Assembly: GCA_963643175.1 (NCBI GenBank)
Contig: CAVIJF010000015.1
Location: 1 to 42,981, forward strand
Reading direction: 5' to 3'
DNA: 42,981 nt
Origin: CAMEON01 sp963643175
GTDB lineage: Bacteria > Bacillota > Clostridia > Oscillospirales > CAG-272
In this document: in pieces, positions 16,340 to 24,858 of the stretch
Layout: the number at the start of each line of letters is the position of its first letter
Numbering within the stretch: position 1 is the stretch's first letter
The notes under the pieces: model-generated
The model's input: the letters and a program-made list of their open reading frames with translations, nothing else
Database searches by the model: none
What the model was told of the DNA's origin: nothing
Program-made: the position numbers and the translations under genes

Positions 16340-16560
16340 CCCGAAAGATTCCTGCTTCCTTCCGGGAAGGGGGGTAACCAAGCAGTGCCGCCTCCGGCGC
16401 AGTCGCAGGGATGCAAGGGGCGGCAGCCCCTTGCATAAGAAAACTGAAAATCTCCACCTTCCCCTCCGGGGATGAGCGCTCTGTGAGCGCGGGTCGGGGG
16501 GATGGGGCTAAAATTCACCGAAGGCAGAGTGAAACCGGCAACGCAGGGGGGCATCCCCCC
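16340..16560. repeat. Dispersed double-hairpin repeat with nested palindrome
   Basis: Hairpin B is ATGCAAGGGGC/GCCCCTTGCAT (16411-16436). Hairpin A (16455-16500) is interrupted by the extra palindromic segment GAGCGCTCTGTGAGCGC. The tail is GGGGATGGGG and GAAGGCAGAGTGAAACCGGC. A side block CTGCTTCCTTCCGGGAAGG at 16351 also recurs near other copies. Its T-rich side faces left, opposite to both flanking genes. The rest of 16149-16614 has no gene and no clear promoter. Confidence 0.85.
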
Positions 16561-16614
16561 AAAAAAACTCCGACCATCCACCAAAATCCAAACAAGCAAA
16601 TGGAAGGATTCCCT

Positions 16615-18576
16615 ATGGACAACGCAACGCAACGAACCGCAGAGCAGATAAAAATCCTTCGCCTGCTGGCAAAGGAGTACCCGAGCATCCCGGCGGCAAG
16701 CGCAACACTGGTCAGCCTCAATGCGCTCTGTAACCTCCCCAAGGGAACCGAACACTTCATGAGCGACCTGCACGGCGAGGCAGAGGCATTCGAGCATATC
16801 CTGAATAACTGCTCCGGCGTCATCCGGGAAAAGGTGGACAATATCTTCTACCGCACCATGTCGGACAGCCAGCGTCGCAGCTTCTGTACGCTCATATACT
16901 ACCCGGCGGAAAAACTGGAGGAGGTGCGGCAGAAGGGCGAGGCAACCGACGAGTGGTACCGGGTGACACTGTACAGACTGGTCGATCTGGCACGCTCGGT
17001 GGCATCCAAGTACTCCCGCGCCAAGGTGCGGGACGCCCTGCCGGCGGATTTCCAGTACATCATAGACGAACTGCTCCATACCTCCGGCGAGGAGCACGAC
17101 AAGCAGGCATACTACCAGAACATCATCGGCACGGTGATTGAGGTCGGCATGGCGGGCGACTTCATCGGGGCGCTGTGCCGCCTGATCAAGCGCATGGCGG
17201 TGGACAGACTGCACGTGGTCGGCGACATCTACGACCGCGGCGCACGCCCGGATCGCATCCTTGACCTGCTCATGGAGCACCACCGGGTGGACGTCCAGTG
17301 GGGCAATCATGACATCGTGTGGATGGGCGCCGCGGCGGGCAGTGCGGTCTGCGTGGCGACGGTGCTCAACTCGGCGCTGCAGTACAACACGCTTTCCATC
17401 GTGGAAAACACCTACGGCATCAGCCTGCGCGATCTCATCGGGTTTGCGCAGGAGACTTACAAGGGCTGTACGTGGTTCATGCCCCGGTCGGAGGACGATG
17501 CCTACTATGTCAAGAACCGCATGGATACGCTCTCCAAGGCACACAAGGCAATCGCCATCATTATGTTCAAGCTGGAGGGTCAGCTCATCCGCCGCCATCC
17601 GGAGTACGGCATGGACGACCGGCTCCTGCTGGAGCACATCGACTACGCCGCGCACACCGTCACCATAGACGGGCAGGTATACCCGCTCAACGATGCGCAT
17701 TTTCCCACAGTGGATCCTGCCGACCCTTACCGCCTGAGCGACGGCGAGGAAAGCCTCATGGCATCGCTGGTCGGCGCCTTCCGGCGCTCCCCCGCCCTGC
17801 GGCGGCATATCGAGTTCCTGTATGCTTGTGGCAGTCTTTACAAGGTGTGCAACGGGAATCTCCTGTTCCACGGCTGCATTCCGCTGTGTGCGGACGGCAG
17901 CTTCGACACCGTGCGCACCTTCGACGGGCAGAGCCTCTCCGGGCGCGCCTACATGGATTTCTGCGACCGCACCGCCCGCGCCGCCTTCTACGACGGCGGG
18001 CAGAACGAGCTGGATTTCATGTACTACCTCTGGTGCGGGCGGCAGTCGCCGCTGTTCGGGCGCTCCCGCATGACCACCTTTGAGCGCTACTTTGTCTCGG
18101 ATCGTGCCACGTGGGCGGAGGTCAAGAATCCTTATTACGATCTGGTGGTGGAGTACCCCGCCGCCGCCGCCATTCTGCGCGGGTTCGGGCTGGATGAGCA
18201 CACCGCCCACATCATCAACGGGCACGTGCCCGTCCGCGCCGCCAAGGGGGAGCATCCCGTCCGCGCAGACGGCAGGTACATACGCATCGACGGCGGGTTC
18301 TGCCGCGCCTACCACGACCGGACAGGCATTGCGGGCTACACGCTTATATACTCCTCGCGCGGACTGCGGCTGGTGTCGCACTCCCCCTTCGGGGGCAAGG
18401 ACGCCGCCATCCGCGAGAACCGCGACATTCTCGCCTCCTCGGACGTGGTGTTCGAGATGATGCCGCACCGGATGCTGGTGCGCGACACCGACGAGGGCAC
18501 CGCCCTGCTGGACCGTATGTCCGACCTGCGCGCCCTGCTGGACGCATACCGCGAGGGCGTGGTGTCGCCCGAATGA
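16615..18576 (+). CDS. fbp: Fructose-1,6-bisphosphatase class III
   Basis: Gluconeogenic phosphatase of the class III (YydE/Fbp) type found in Firmicutes, 653 residues, within the family range. The metallophosphoesterase motifs are visible: HFMSDLHGEAEAF at about residue 44, VVGDIYDRG, WGNHDIVWMG and, near the C-terminus, INGHVPVRAAKGEHPVRADG. These are the GDxHG, GDxxDRG and GNHD-type metal ligands. The long N-terminal helical part (RLLAKEYPSIPAASATL) is class III specific. The start at 16615 lies 7 nt after GGAAGG. First gene of a five-gene plus-strand cluster; upstream sequence is repeat. Confidence 0.96.
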   Translation: MDNATQRTAEQIKILRLLAKEYPSIPAASATLVSLNALCNLPKGTEHFMSDLHGEAEAFEHILNNCSGVIREKVDNIFYRTMSDSQRRSFCTLIYYPAEKLEEVRQKGEATDEWYRVTLYRLVDLARSVASKYSRAKVRDALPADFQYIIDELLHTSGEEHDKQAYYQNIIGTVIEVGMAGDFIGALCRLIKRMAVDRLHVVGDIYDRGARPDRILDLLMEHHRVDVQWGNHDIVWMGAAAGSAVCVATVLNSALQYNTLSIVENTYGISLRDLIGFAQETYKGCTWFMPRSEDDAYYVKNRMDTLSKAHKAIAIIMFKLEGQLIRRHPEYGMDDRLLLEHIDYAAHTVTIDGQVYPLNDAHFPTVDPADPYRLSDGEESLMASLVGAFRRSPALRRHIEFLYACGSLYKVCNGNLLFHGCIPLCADGSFDTVRTFDGQSLSGRAYMDFCDRTARAAFYDGGQNELDFMYYLWCGRQSPLFGRSRMTTFERYFVSDRATWAEVKNPYYDLVVEYPAAAAILRGFGLDEHTAHIINGHVPVRAAKGEHPVRADGRYIRIDGGFCRAYHDRTGIAGYTLIYSSRGLRLVSHSPFGGKDAAIRENRDILASSDVVFEMMPHRMLVRDTDEGTALLDRMSDLRALLDAYREGVVSPE

Positions 18577-18642
18577 CGGGCGGGGGCGTGGGCGCTGTAC
18601 GCCGAAAAAGGCACAATTTGACTGGGGAAGGAAAGCACAATC

Positions 18643-20427
18643 ATGAAACGCACCCTATGCACCGTTACGCTGTTCTGCGCCCTCCTGCTGGCAGGGCTTC
18701 TGCTGTACTCCTGCGGCGGCGGGGGGAGCGCGACCGGGAGCACGGCGGCAGCGCCGTCGGAGTCCCTGACCGGTGCCGGCGGTGAGCCGGACAGCCGGAC
18801 CACAACCGGCACCGGCAGTCAGCCGGAGCCGACCCCTGTCCCGGACACCGGGACGGAGACAGACACGGAAACGGAATCGGAAACAAAATCGGAGGTAACA
18901 GATATTATGATCGGAGAAACCATTGACGCACCCTATGCAGACAGCTTTACGGTATCCAACGTATTCTCGTCCGACATGGTTGTCCAGCGGGGCGAGCACA
19001 TCCGGGTGTGGGGCTATGCCGACGCATCCGAGAACGGACACAAGGTATCCGGCGAATTCATGGGTATGTTCGCCGAGGCACTGATTGAGAACGGGGAGTG
19101 GACGCTGACCTTCGGCGCACGGCTGAACGCCTGCGCGGACGAGGGCAACAGTATGCGCATCTACACCGACAAAACGTCCTGCGTGTTCGAGAACGTGCTG
19201 GTCGGCGATGTGTTCATGGTAATCGGGCAGTCCAACGTGGCGTACTCCATGATGGCGCACCGCACCTACGTGAACGATCCGGCGCGCGGCGGGATCGGCT
19301 ACGATGACATATCGCTGCCCATCCGCCTGCACTACAACTCGCTGTCTCAGAACACGGGCGTCACGCGCGGCACCGGGGAGGTCTGCGCCAAGCTGCATAA
19401 CGGGGAGACGTGGACGCGGACGGACGCCGACCCAGTGGCGCGGTTCTCTGCACTGGGGTATATGTTTGCCGTGGAGTACACGCGGGCGATCGGCGTGCCG
19501 GTCGGCATCATCGAAATCGACGGCAACGGACAGCCCATCGGCTCCTTCATGCCCAACAGCGCGGCGGAGGCGACCGGCAGCGACCAGTGGTCGGACGCAA
19601 AGGGCTACTATGTCACGCCCGGCTGCAACGGCGACGCGGCGCGGTATATGTACAACCACTATATGTACCCGTTCGAAAAGTACGCGCTGGCGGGGCTGGT
19701 CTGGTATCAGGGCGAGAGCGACTGCGAAGCCGGTCTTGCCGAGGTTTTTCCGGACAAGCTGGCGGCGCTCCTGACCTATATGCGCACCACGCACAATCTC
19801 GTCAACCCGGATTTCCCTGTCTACCTCATCGAGTTCCCGCCCATCTTCCGGCAGGCGCCGGATGCGGTCATTCCGGCGGGGCAGGGATGGGCGTTCATGG
19901 ATCTGGGACTGGTGCGTGGCACGCTCGGTTCGGTCACGCACCGCATTCCCGCCTGCTACACCGTGTCCTCTGCGGATCTGTGGACGGACCGTACCTTCTG
20001 GAACAGCCTGCACCCCAACTGCAAGTTTGAGCAGGCACAGCGTGCCGCCGGCATCGCCGCGGCTGTCTCGGCGAACGGAACGCCCGGCGCGATGTCCGGT
20101 CCCGTTCTGGCATCGGCGGAGCTGTCCGGAGACGGAAAGCAGGTTATCCTGACCTACACCAACGTCGGCACGGGGCTGACCACCGCCGACGGCTCCTCCG
20201 CCGTTACCGGCTTCTCCGGTCTGCGCCAGCGCCGGAACGGCACATTGAACCTCACAAAAGTGCTCTCCGCCGAAATCACGGCGCCCGACCGCATCACCGT
20301 GACCTTCAGCTCACGCGTGGACGGCGTGGGCTACCACCTTGTCGCCACGCAGGTGTACGGGGAGGACATCAACCTGACCTCCTCCTCCGATGTTCCCGCC
20401 TGCGCGGACATCTGGATGTTCGACTGA
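18643..20427 (+). CDS. Sialate O-acetylesterase-like (SASA) lipoprotein
   Basis: Predicted lipoprotein of 594 residues with a lipobox at LLYSC, a Gly/Thr/Glu-rich linker to about residue 85, an N-terminal beta-sandwich (SNVFSSDMVVQRGEHIRVWG) and an SGNH-hydrolase domain. The catalytic serine is probably Ser197 in VIGQSNVAYSM. The family block LVWYQGESD is present, and the C-terminal His is probably in NSLHPN. Such enzymes remove O-acetyl groups from sialic acids or plant polysaccharides; the substrate here is not determined. GGGGAAGGAAAG lies upstream. It ends one base before the sugar kinase gene, so the two are surely cotranscribed. Confidence 0.85.
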   Translation: MKRTLCTVTLFCALLLAGLLLYSCGGGGSATGSTAAAPSESLTGAGGEPDSRTTTGTGSQPEPTPVPDTGTETDTETESETKSEVTDIMIGETIDAPYADSFTVSNVFSSDMVVQRGEHIRVWGYADASENGHKVSGEFMGMFAEALIENGEWTLTFGARLNACADEGNSMRIYTDKTSCVFENVLVGDVFMVIGQSNVAYSMMAHRTYVNDPARGGIGYDDISLPIRLHYNSLSQNTGVTRGTGEVCAKLHNGETWTRTDADPVARFSALGYMFAVEYTRAIGVPVGIIEIDGNGQPIGSFMPNSAAEATGSDQWSDAKGYYVTPGCNGDAARYMYNHYMYPFEKYALAGLVWYQGESDCEAGLAEVFPDKLAALLTYMRTTHNLVNPDFPVYLIEFPPIFRQAPDAVIPAGQGWAFMDLGLVRGTLGSVTHRIPACYTVSSADLWTDRTFWNSLHPNCKFEQAQRAAGIAAAVSANGTPGAMSGPVLASAELSGDGKQVILTYTNVGTGLTTADGSSAVTGFSGLRQRRNGTLNLTKVLSAEITAPDRITVTFSSRVDGVGYHLVATQVYGEDINLTSSSDVPACADIWMFD

Positions 20428-20428
20428 T

Positions 20429-21442
20429 ATGCTGTACACGGTCACGCTGAATCCGGCGCTGGACTATGTGCTGTCCGTGCCGCAGGCGGGCGCCGAGCCT
20501 GCCTGCCGGGCGGACAGCGCGGCACTGCTGCCCGGCGGCAAGGGCGTCAACGTCTCGCTCATGCTCCGGCGGCTGGAGGTGCCGTCCGTCCCGACCGGAC
20601 TGTGCGCCGGAGTCACGGGACGCTGCCTGCTGGATAAACTGACGGCGGCGGGACTGGAGCCGGATTTTGTCCTGCTCCGTCCGGACGCCGCGCCGGACGC
20701 CGGAACGCGCATCAATGTCAAACTGCGCGAGGCGCGCCCCGGCGGCGACCCCGCCCTGCGCGAAATCAACACGGCGGGGGCGCCGGTTCCGGTCGGAGCG
20801 CTGGAAACGCTTGCCGACCGGCTTGCCCGGCGCCTGCGCCCGGACGACCTGCTGGTATTGGCGGGGAGCATCCCGCCGGGGCTGGGAAGCGGCGCCTATG
20901 CGCAGCTTCTGTCGCGCCTGTACGCGGGGACGGCGGGGCGCGTGCGCGTCGTGGCGGACACGGCGGGCGCCGCCATGACGGCGCTCCTGCCCCTGCGCCC
21001 GTGGCTGATAAAGCCGAACCGCGCCGAGCTGTCCGAACTGTCCGGCATACCGGCTGACAGCGACGGGGCTGTCGTGCGGGCGGCACGGAACCTGCAGGCG
21101 GCGGGCGCCGGACACGTGCTGGTCACGCTGGGGGCGGACGGAATGCTGCTGGTGCCCGCCCGGCGGGCAGGCGCGGACGGTCTGGGCGACACCTGTCTCC
21201 GGACAGGCGCCGTGTCTGGCAGGGCACTGTCCTCGGCGGGGGCGGGCGACGCCTCGCTGGCAGGATTTCTGGCGGTACTGCGGCGGGGCTGGACGCCGGA
21301 AAACGCCCTGCGTTTTGCCGCCGCCTGCGGTGCCGCCGCCGCATTTTCACCCGGCGGAATGGGAAGCCGCGCCGAGGCGGAACGCCTGTACGCGCTGTCG
21401 TCGCTGGCAGGTCCGGCGGTGCGGCGGCTGCCGGAGCCGTAA
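20429..21442 (+). CDS. PfkB-family sugar kinase, 1-phosphofructokinase-like
   Basis: ATP-dependent ribokinase/PfkB-fold kinase of 337 residues, closest in layout to FruK and LacC: MLYTVTLNPALDYVL at the N-terminus, the GGKGVNVS signature near residue 37, LAGSIPPG, IKPNRAEL and the C-terminal AGAGDASLAGF with catalytic Asp274. Expected reaction is phosphorylation of fructose 1-phosphate or tagatose 6-phosphate. No PTS fructose transporter or FruR is nearby. The start at 20429 begins one base after the preceding stop and matches the family N-terminus. Being in one transcript with FBPase is unusual because the two act in opposite directions at the fructose bisphosphate node. Confidence 0.88.
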   Translation: MLYTVTLNPALDYVLSVPQAGAEPACRADSAALLPGGKGVNVSLMLRRLEVPSVPTGLCAGVTGRCLLDKLTAAGLEPDFVLLRPDAAPDAGTRINVKLREARPGGDPALREINTAGAPVPVGALETLADRLARRLRPDDLLVLAGSIPPGLGSGAYAQLLSRLYAGTAGRVRVVADTAGAAMTALLPLRPWLIKPNRAELSELSGIPADSDGAVVRAARNLQAAGAGHVLVTLGADGMLLVPARRAGADGLGDTCLRTGAVSGRALSSAGAGDASLAGFLAVLRRGWTPENALRFAAACGAAAAFSPGGMGSRAEAERLYALSSLAGPAVRRLPEP

Positions 21443-21500
21443 CGGCACAACCACCACAGTACACGTACAACAGAACAGAGAGAAGCGGAGGAACGGAAGT

Positions 21501-23054
21501 ATGCTGTCCAAGGTATACAGCGCGGGGCTTTACGGCATTGACGGTTTTATGGTGACGGTAGAGGTGGACGGACAGCCGCGCCTCCCGGAATTTGAGCTGG
21601 TGGGACTGCCGGACGCCGCCGTCAAGGAAGCGAAAAACCGGGTGCGCACCGCCTGTGAGAACAGCGGCTACCGGTTCCCGGAGGCGGCGCTGCTGGTCAA
21701 TCTGGCACCCGCCGACCGCCGCAAGGAAGGCTCCGGCTTTGACGCCGCCATTTTAGTTGGCATCCTGTCCGTGTCCGGCATCATCCGCCGCGACTGCGAC
21801 CTGTCCCGGCGCTGCTTTGTCGGGGAGCTGTCGCTCTCCGGGGAATTCCGCTTCGTGCGCGGCATCCTTCCCATGTGCGTGGCGGCGCGGGACGCAGGCA
21901 TGACCGAGTTCTACGCCCCCGCCGAAAACGCCGCCGAGGCGGCAGCCGTGGAGGGCATCACGGTCTACGGCGTGCAGACCATGCACCAGCTGACCGAGCA
22001 CCTGTGCGGGCGTCAGCCGCTTGTCCCGGTCAGCCGCCCCGACCTGTCCATGACGGGATCCGACGTTTACGATGTGGATTTTTCCGACGTGCGCGGACAG
22101 CGCATGGCAAAGAGGGCGCTGGAAATCGCGGCGGCGGGCGGGCACAATGTCCTGCTCATCGGACCGCCGGGAACGGGAAAATCCATGCTTGCCAAGCGTC
22201 TGCCCACCATTCTGCCGCCGCTTTCCTTCACCGAGGCGATTGAAACCACCAAGATTCATTCCGTCGCCGGGGCACTGCCGGAGGGCGTTTCGCTCCTGCG
22301 GCGACGCCCGTTCCGTTCGCCGCACCATACCATGTCCGCCGTGTCGCTGATCGGCGGCGGCATCAACCCGACGCCCGGCGAGGTGTCCTTGGCGCACAAT
22401 GGCGTGCTGTTTCTGGACGAGCTGCCGGAGTTCCCCAAGCAGGTCACGGACGCCCTGCGCCAGCCGCTGGAGGACAGGCGCGTCACCATCACGCGTGCCA
22501 ACGGGCGCGTGACCTTCCCCTGCACCTTCATGCTGGTCGCCGCCATGAACCCCTGCCGCTGTGGCTATTACGGCGACACGCGCCACCGCTGTACCTGCAA
22601 GCCCGCCGACGTTCAGAAGTATGTATCCCGCATCAGCGGTCCCATGCTGGATCGCATCGACATCCAGATAGAACTGCCCTCGCTCTCCTACGAGGAGCTT
22701 GCCGCGCGGGATCCGGACACCAACGAAACCTCCGCCGACGTGCGGGAGCGGGTCTGCCGCGCCCGTGCCTACGCCGCCGCCCGCATGAGCGGGGAGGACG
22801 GCGCACGCATATTCTGTAATGCCCAGCTGGACGCCGCCGCCATCCGGCGCTACTGCGCCGCCACCCCCGCCGCCATGGAGCTGCTGCGCACGGCGTACAC
22901 CTCCCTCGGACTGTCCGCACGCGGCTATGACCGCATCATGCGCGTGGCGCGCACGGTCGCCGATCTGGCGGCGTCGGAGCGGATTGAGGAGCAGCACATC
23001 GCCGAGGCAATCCAGCTCCGGAGCCTGGACAAAAAATACTGGGGCGGGCGGTGA
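21501..23054 (+). CDS. comM: YifB/ComM-family Mg-chelatase-like AAA+ ATPase
   Basis: A 517-residue ATPase with the ComM architecture: an N-terminal Lon-protease-S5-like domain (LSKVYSAGLYGIDG to about 180), the Mg-chelatase AAA+ domain with Walker A GPPGTGKS at 221-228 and Walker B VLFLDELPEF, the zinc-like NPCRCGYYGD...CTC segment, and the C-terminal helical lid ending in LRSLDKKYW. ComM is a hexameric helicase that promotes branch migration during natural transformation and is widely conserved. Start at 21501 after GCGGAGGAAC. Confidence 0.95.
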   Translation: MLSKVYSAGLYGIDGFMVTVEVDGQPRLPEFELVGLPDAAVKEAKNRVRTACENSGYRFPEAALLVNLAPADRRKEGSGFDAAILVGILSVSGIIRRDCDLSRRCFVGELSLSGEFRFVRGILPMCVAARDAGMTEFYAPAENAAEAAAVEGITVYGVQTMHQLTEHLCGRQPLVPVSRPDLSMTGSDVYDVDFSDVRGQRMAKRALEIAAAGGHNVLLIGPPGTGKSMLAKRLPTILPPLSFTEAIETTKIHSVAGALPEGVSLLRRRPFRSPHHTMSAVSLIGGGINPTPGEVSLAHNGVLFLDELPEFPKQVTDALRQPLEDRRVTITRANGRVTFPCTFMLVAAMNPCRCGYYGDTRHRCTCKPADVQKYVSRISGPMLDRIDIQIELPSLSYEELAARDPDTNETSADVRERVCRARAYAAARMSGEDGARIFCNAQLDAAAIRRYCAATPAAMELLRTAYTSLGLSARGYDRIMRVARTVADLAASERIEEQHIAEAIQLRSLDKKYWGGR

Positions 23055-23087
23055 CGCCTGCGCCCCGTACGGAAGGAATCCTTATCC

Positions 23088-24245
23088 ATGACAACGCTTC
23101 TCTGCCGCCTGTTCCTGCGCGGACGCAACCCCTCCACCCCCGCCGGACGGCGGGCATACGGCACCATGGCGGGTGTCGTCGGCATTGCTCTGAATCTGCT
23201 GCTGGCGGCAGGAAAATTCGCCGTCGGCGTTCTGAGCGGTGCTCTGTCCGTGCAGGCGGACGCCGTGAACAATCTGTCGGACGCCGGATCGCAGATTATT
23301 TCGCTGGTGTCCTTCCGCATCGCCGCCCGCCCTGCCGACCGGGAGCACCCCTTCGGGCACGCGCGCATTGAGTACATCGCGTCCATGATTGTGTCCTTCG
23401 CCATCCTGCTGGTTGGCTGGGAACTGCTGACCGGCTCGGTGCGCAAAATCCTGCATCCCGAACCGACCGCTTTCCGCTGGCTGTCCGTTATCGTGCTGGG
23501 CGTTTCGGCACTGGTCAAGCTGTGGATGTTCTGCTTCAACCGGCGCATTGCGCGGCGCATCGGCTCGTCCGTCATGCGGGCGACTGCCGCCGACAGCCTG
23601 TCCGACGCGGGCGCGACCTGCGCCGTGCTGGTGTGTATGCTGCTCCTGCACTTCACCGGCGTGGACGCGGACGCCTACGCGGGCGTTGCCGTCGCACTGC
23701 TTATTCTCTGGGGCGGAATCGGCATTCTGCGGGACACGAAGAACTCCATCCTCGGCGGGCGCCCGTCCGACGAAACCGTGCGGGACATCCAGACGGTCGT
23801 CCGGCAGTACCCCGGCGCGTTGGGAATGCATGACCTGCTGGTGCATAATTACGGCTCCGGTCACGTGGTCGCCTCAATGCACATTGAGGTGGACGGGCGG
23901 GCGGACGTGTACACCTCGCACGACATGATAGATCGCATCGAGCGCCGCCTCCGGCTGGAGTACGGCATTGAGGCGACCGTCCACATGGATCCCGTTGCGG
24001 TGGACGACCCCACCGCCGACCGCCTGCACGCACTGGTTCTGGACGCCGCGCAGGAGCTGGACGGGCGGCTGAAGATACATGATTTCCGCATTGTGCCCGG
24101 CGACACGCATACCAATCTTATCTTTGACCTTGAGGTGCCGTTTGAGGTGCGCATGAGCGACACCGACCTGCGGGAGAATCTGTTCCGGCTGGTCAGACTG
24201 CGCGACCCGTCCCTGTACACCGTTGTGACCATTGACCGGGAGTAG
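23088..24245 (+). CDS. Cation diffusion facilitator family transporter
   Basis: Inner membrane divalent-cation/proton antiporter of 385 residues. It has six predicted transmembrane helices (about 25-210) and a cytoplasmic domain extended to 385, longer than FieF and like the MntE/YdfM branch. Metal-site motifs are DAVNNLSDAGS in helix 2 and DSLSDAG in helix 5; HPFGHARIEY follows helix 2. The first-site pattern NxxD/DxxxD resembles manganese-exporting members, so Mn(II) or Fe(II) efflux is possible. AAGGAAT lies upstream and the gene starts 33 bp after comM. It ends where an antisense gene remnant and repeats begin. Confidence 0.93.
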   Translation: MTTLLCRLFLRGRNPSTPAGRRAYGTMAGVVGIALNLLLAAGKFAVGVLSGALSVQADAVNNLSDAGSQIISLVSFRIAARPADREHPFGHARIEYIASMIVSFAILLVGWELLTGSVRKILHPEPTAFRWLSVIVLGVSALVKLWMFCFNRRIARRIGSSVMRATAADSLSDAGATCAVLVCMLLLHFTGVDADAYAGVAVALLILWGGIGILRDTKNSILGGRPSDETVRDIQTVVRQYPGALGMHDLLVHNYGSGHVVASMHIEVDGRADVYTSHDMIDRIERRLRLEYGIEATVHMDPVAVDDPTADRLHALVLDAAQELDGRLKIHDFRIVPGDTHTNLIFDLEVPFEVRMSDTDLRENLFRLVRLRDPSLYTVVTIDRE

Positions 24246-24450
24246 GCGTGTACTGCGAGCCGGCACGCTTTCCCGATTCTTTCCGGCTGACCCGCAGTTC
24301 CGCCCCGTAGCTGCCCGCCTCCAGCCGCAGCGGCACCGGGCGCTCCGACGTCTCCGTGAAGCCGCAGACAATCCGCACGCCTGCCGCCGCGACCATGACG
24401 GTTCGCAGTCCCCCGGCGCCGCGTCCGATTCCGGAAGCTATGCTGGCTAA
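24240..24450 (-). pseudogene. Possible C-terminal gene remnant, unknown
   Basis: On the minus strand the frame read from 24450 down shows strong GC bias at third codon positions and a protein-like stretch (VRIVCGFTETSERPVPLRLE, then AGSYGAELRVSRK). It starts abruptly at the border of a repeat and runs into the 3' end of the cation transporter gene without its own stop. I do not recognise the family. It may be the end of a deleted gene, or simply composition. Confidence 0.3.
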
Positions 24451-24481
24451 AACTGCGGCTTGCGGTATCTTTCCGGAGTGC

Positions 24482-24765
24482 CGGAGAGCTTCTCTTTGCT
24501 GTCAAAAACTTTCTGCTTTCTATCGGGAAGGGGGCAGGGCAAGAATATGCTGCCGGGGCAAGTGTTCGCAAAACTTTCATGCCCCCATCTCCCCGACCCC
24601 CTTCCCCGGAGGGGAAGGGGGAGTTTTAGTTTACTTTGCCGGTGGCTTCGCCCCCGGCACCCCCGCGCCTGCGCCGGACGGGACACGGCGTACCGGGCGG
24701 TTTGTGGTGCCGGAAGGGGGCACCCCTTGCTCTCCGCACAACAAGTAAATGCCCCCGCCGTGAAA
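24482..24765. repeat. Dispersed double-hairpin repeat, plus orientation
   Basis: Contains the side block CTTTCTGCTTTCTATCGGGAAGG (24509-24531). Hairpin A CCCCCTTCCCC/GGGGAAGGGGG is at 24597-24621, and hairpin B GCCGGTGGC/GCCCCCGGC at 24638-24658 with one mismatch. The CGTACCGGGCGG block follows. The rest of the 613-bp gap between the cation transporter and alr holds only the possible remnant and the alr promoter. Confidence 0.85.
24597..24632 (+). terminator. Terminator-like hairpin A after the cation transporter
   Basis: An 11-bp GC stem with a 3-nt loop followed by GAGTTTTAGTTTA. Orientation fits ending the 16615-24245 transcript. Confidence 0.65.
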
Positions 24766-24781
24766 TTTATGCCGCCGGATG

Positions 24782-24810
24782 TTGCAAAAAAGCGCAGGAT
24801 GTGGTATACT
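24782..24810 (+). promoter_or_regulatory. Sigma-A promoter of alr
   Basis: TTGCAA (24782-24787), 17 bp, TATACT (24805-24810), preceded by an A-rich run. The 40-nt leader holds CCCCGC/GCGGGG (24823-24841), whose 3' arm abuts the AGGAGG ribosome site and could affect access to it. Confidence 0.8.
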
Positions 24811-24858
24811 GAATGCGGTTGACCCCGCACAGATTGCGGGGAGGAGGAAACACGACAA

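Noticed and set aside
24232..24450. Plus-strand small protein downstream of the cation transporter
   Set aside because: Arg/His/Ala-rich translation without ribosome site; the codon bias fits the opposite strand.
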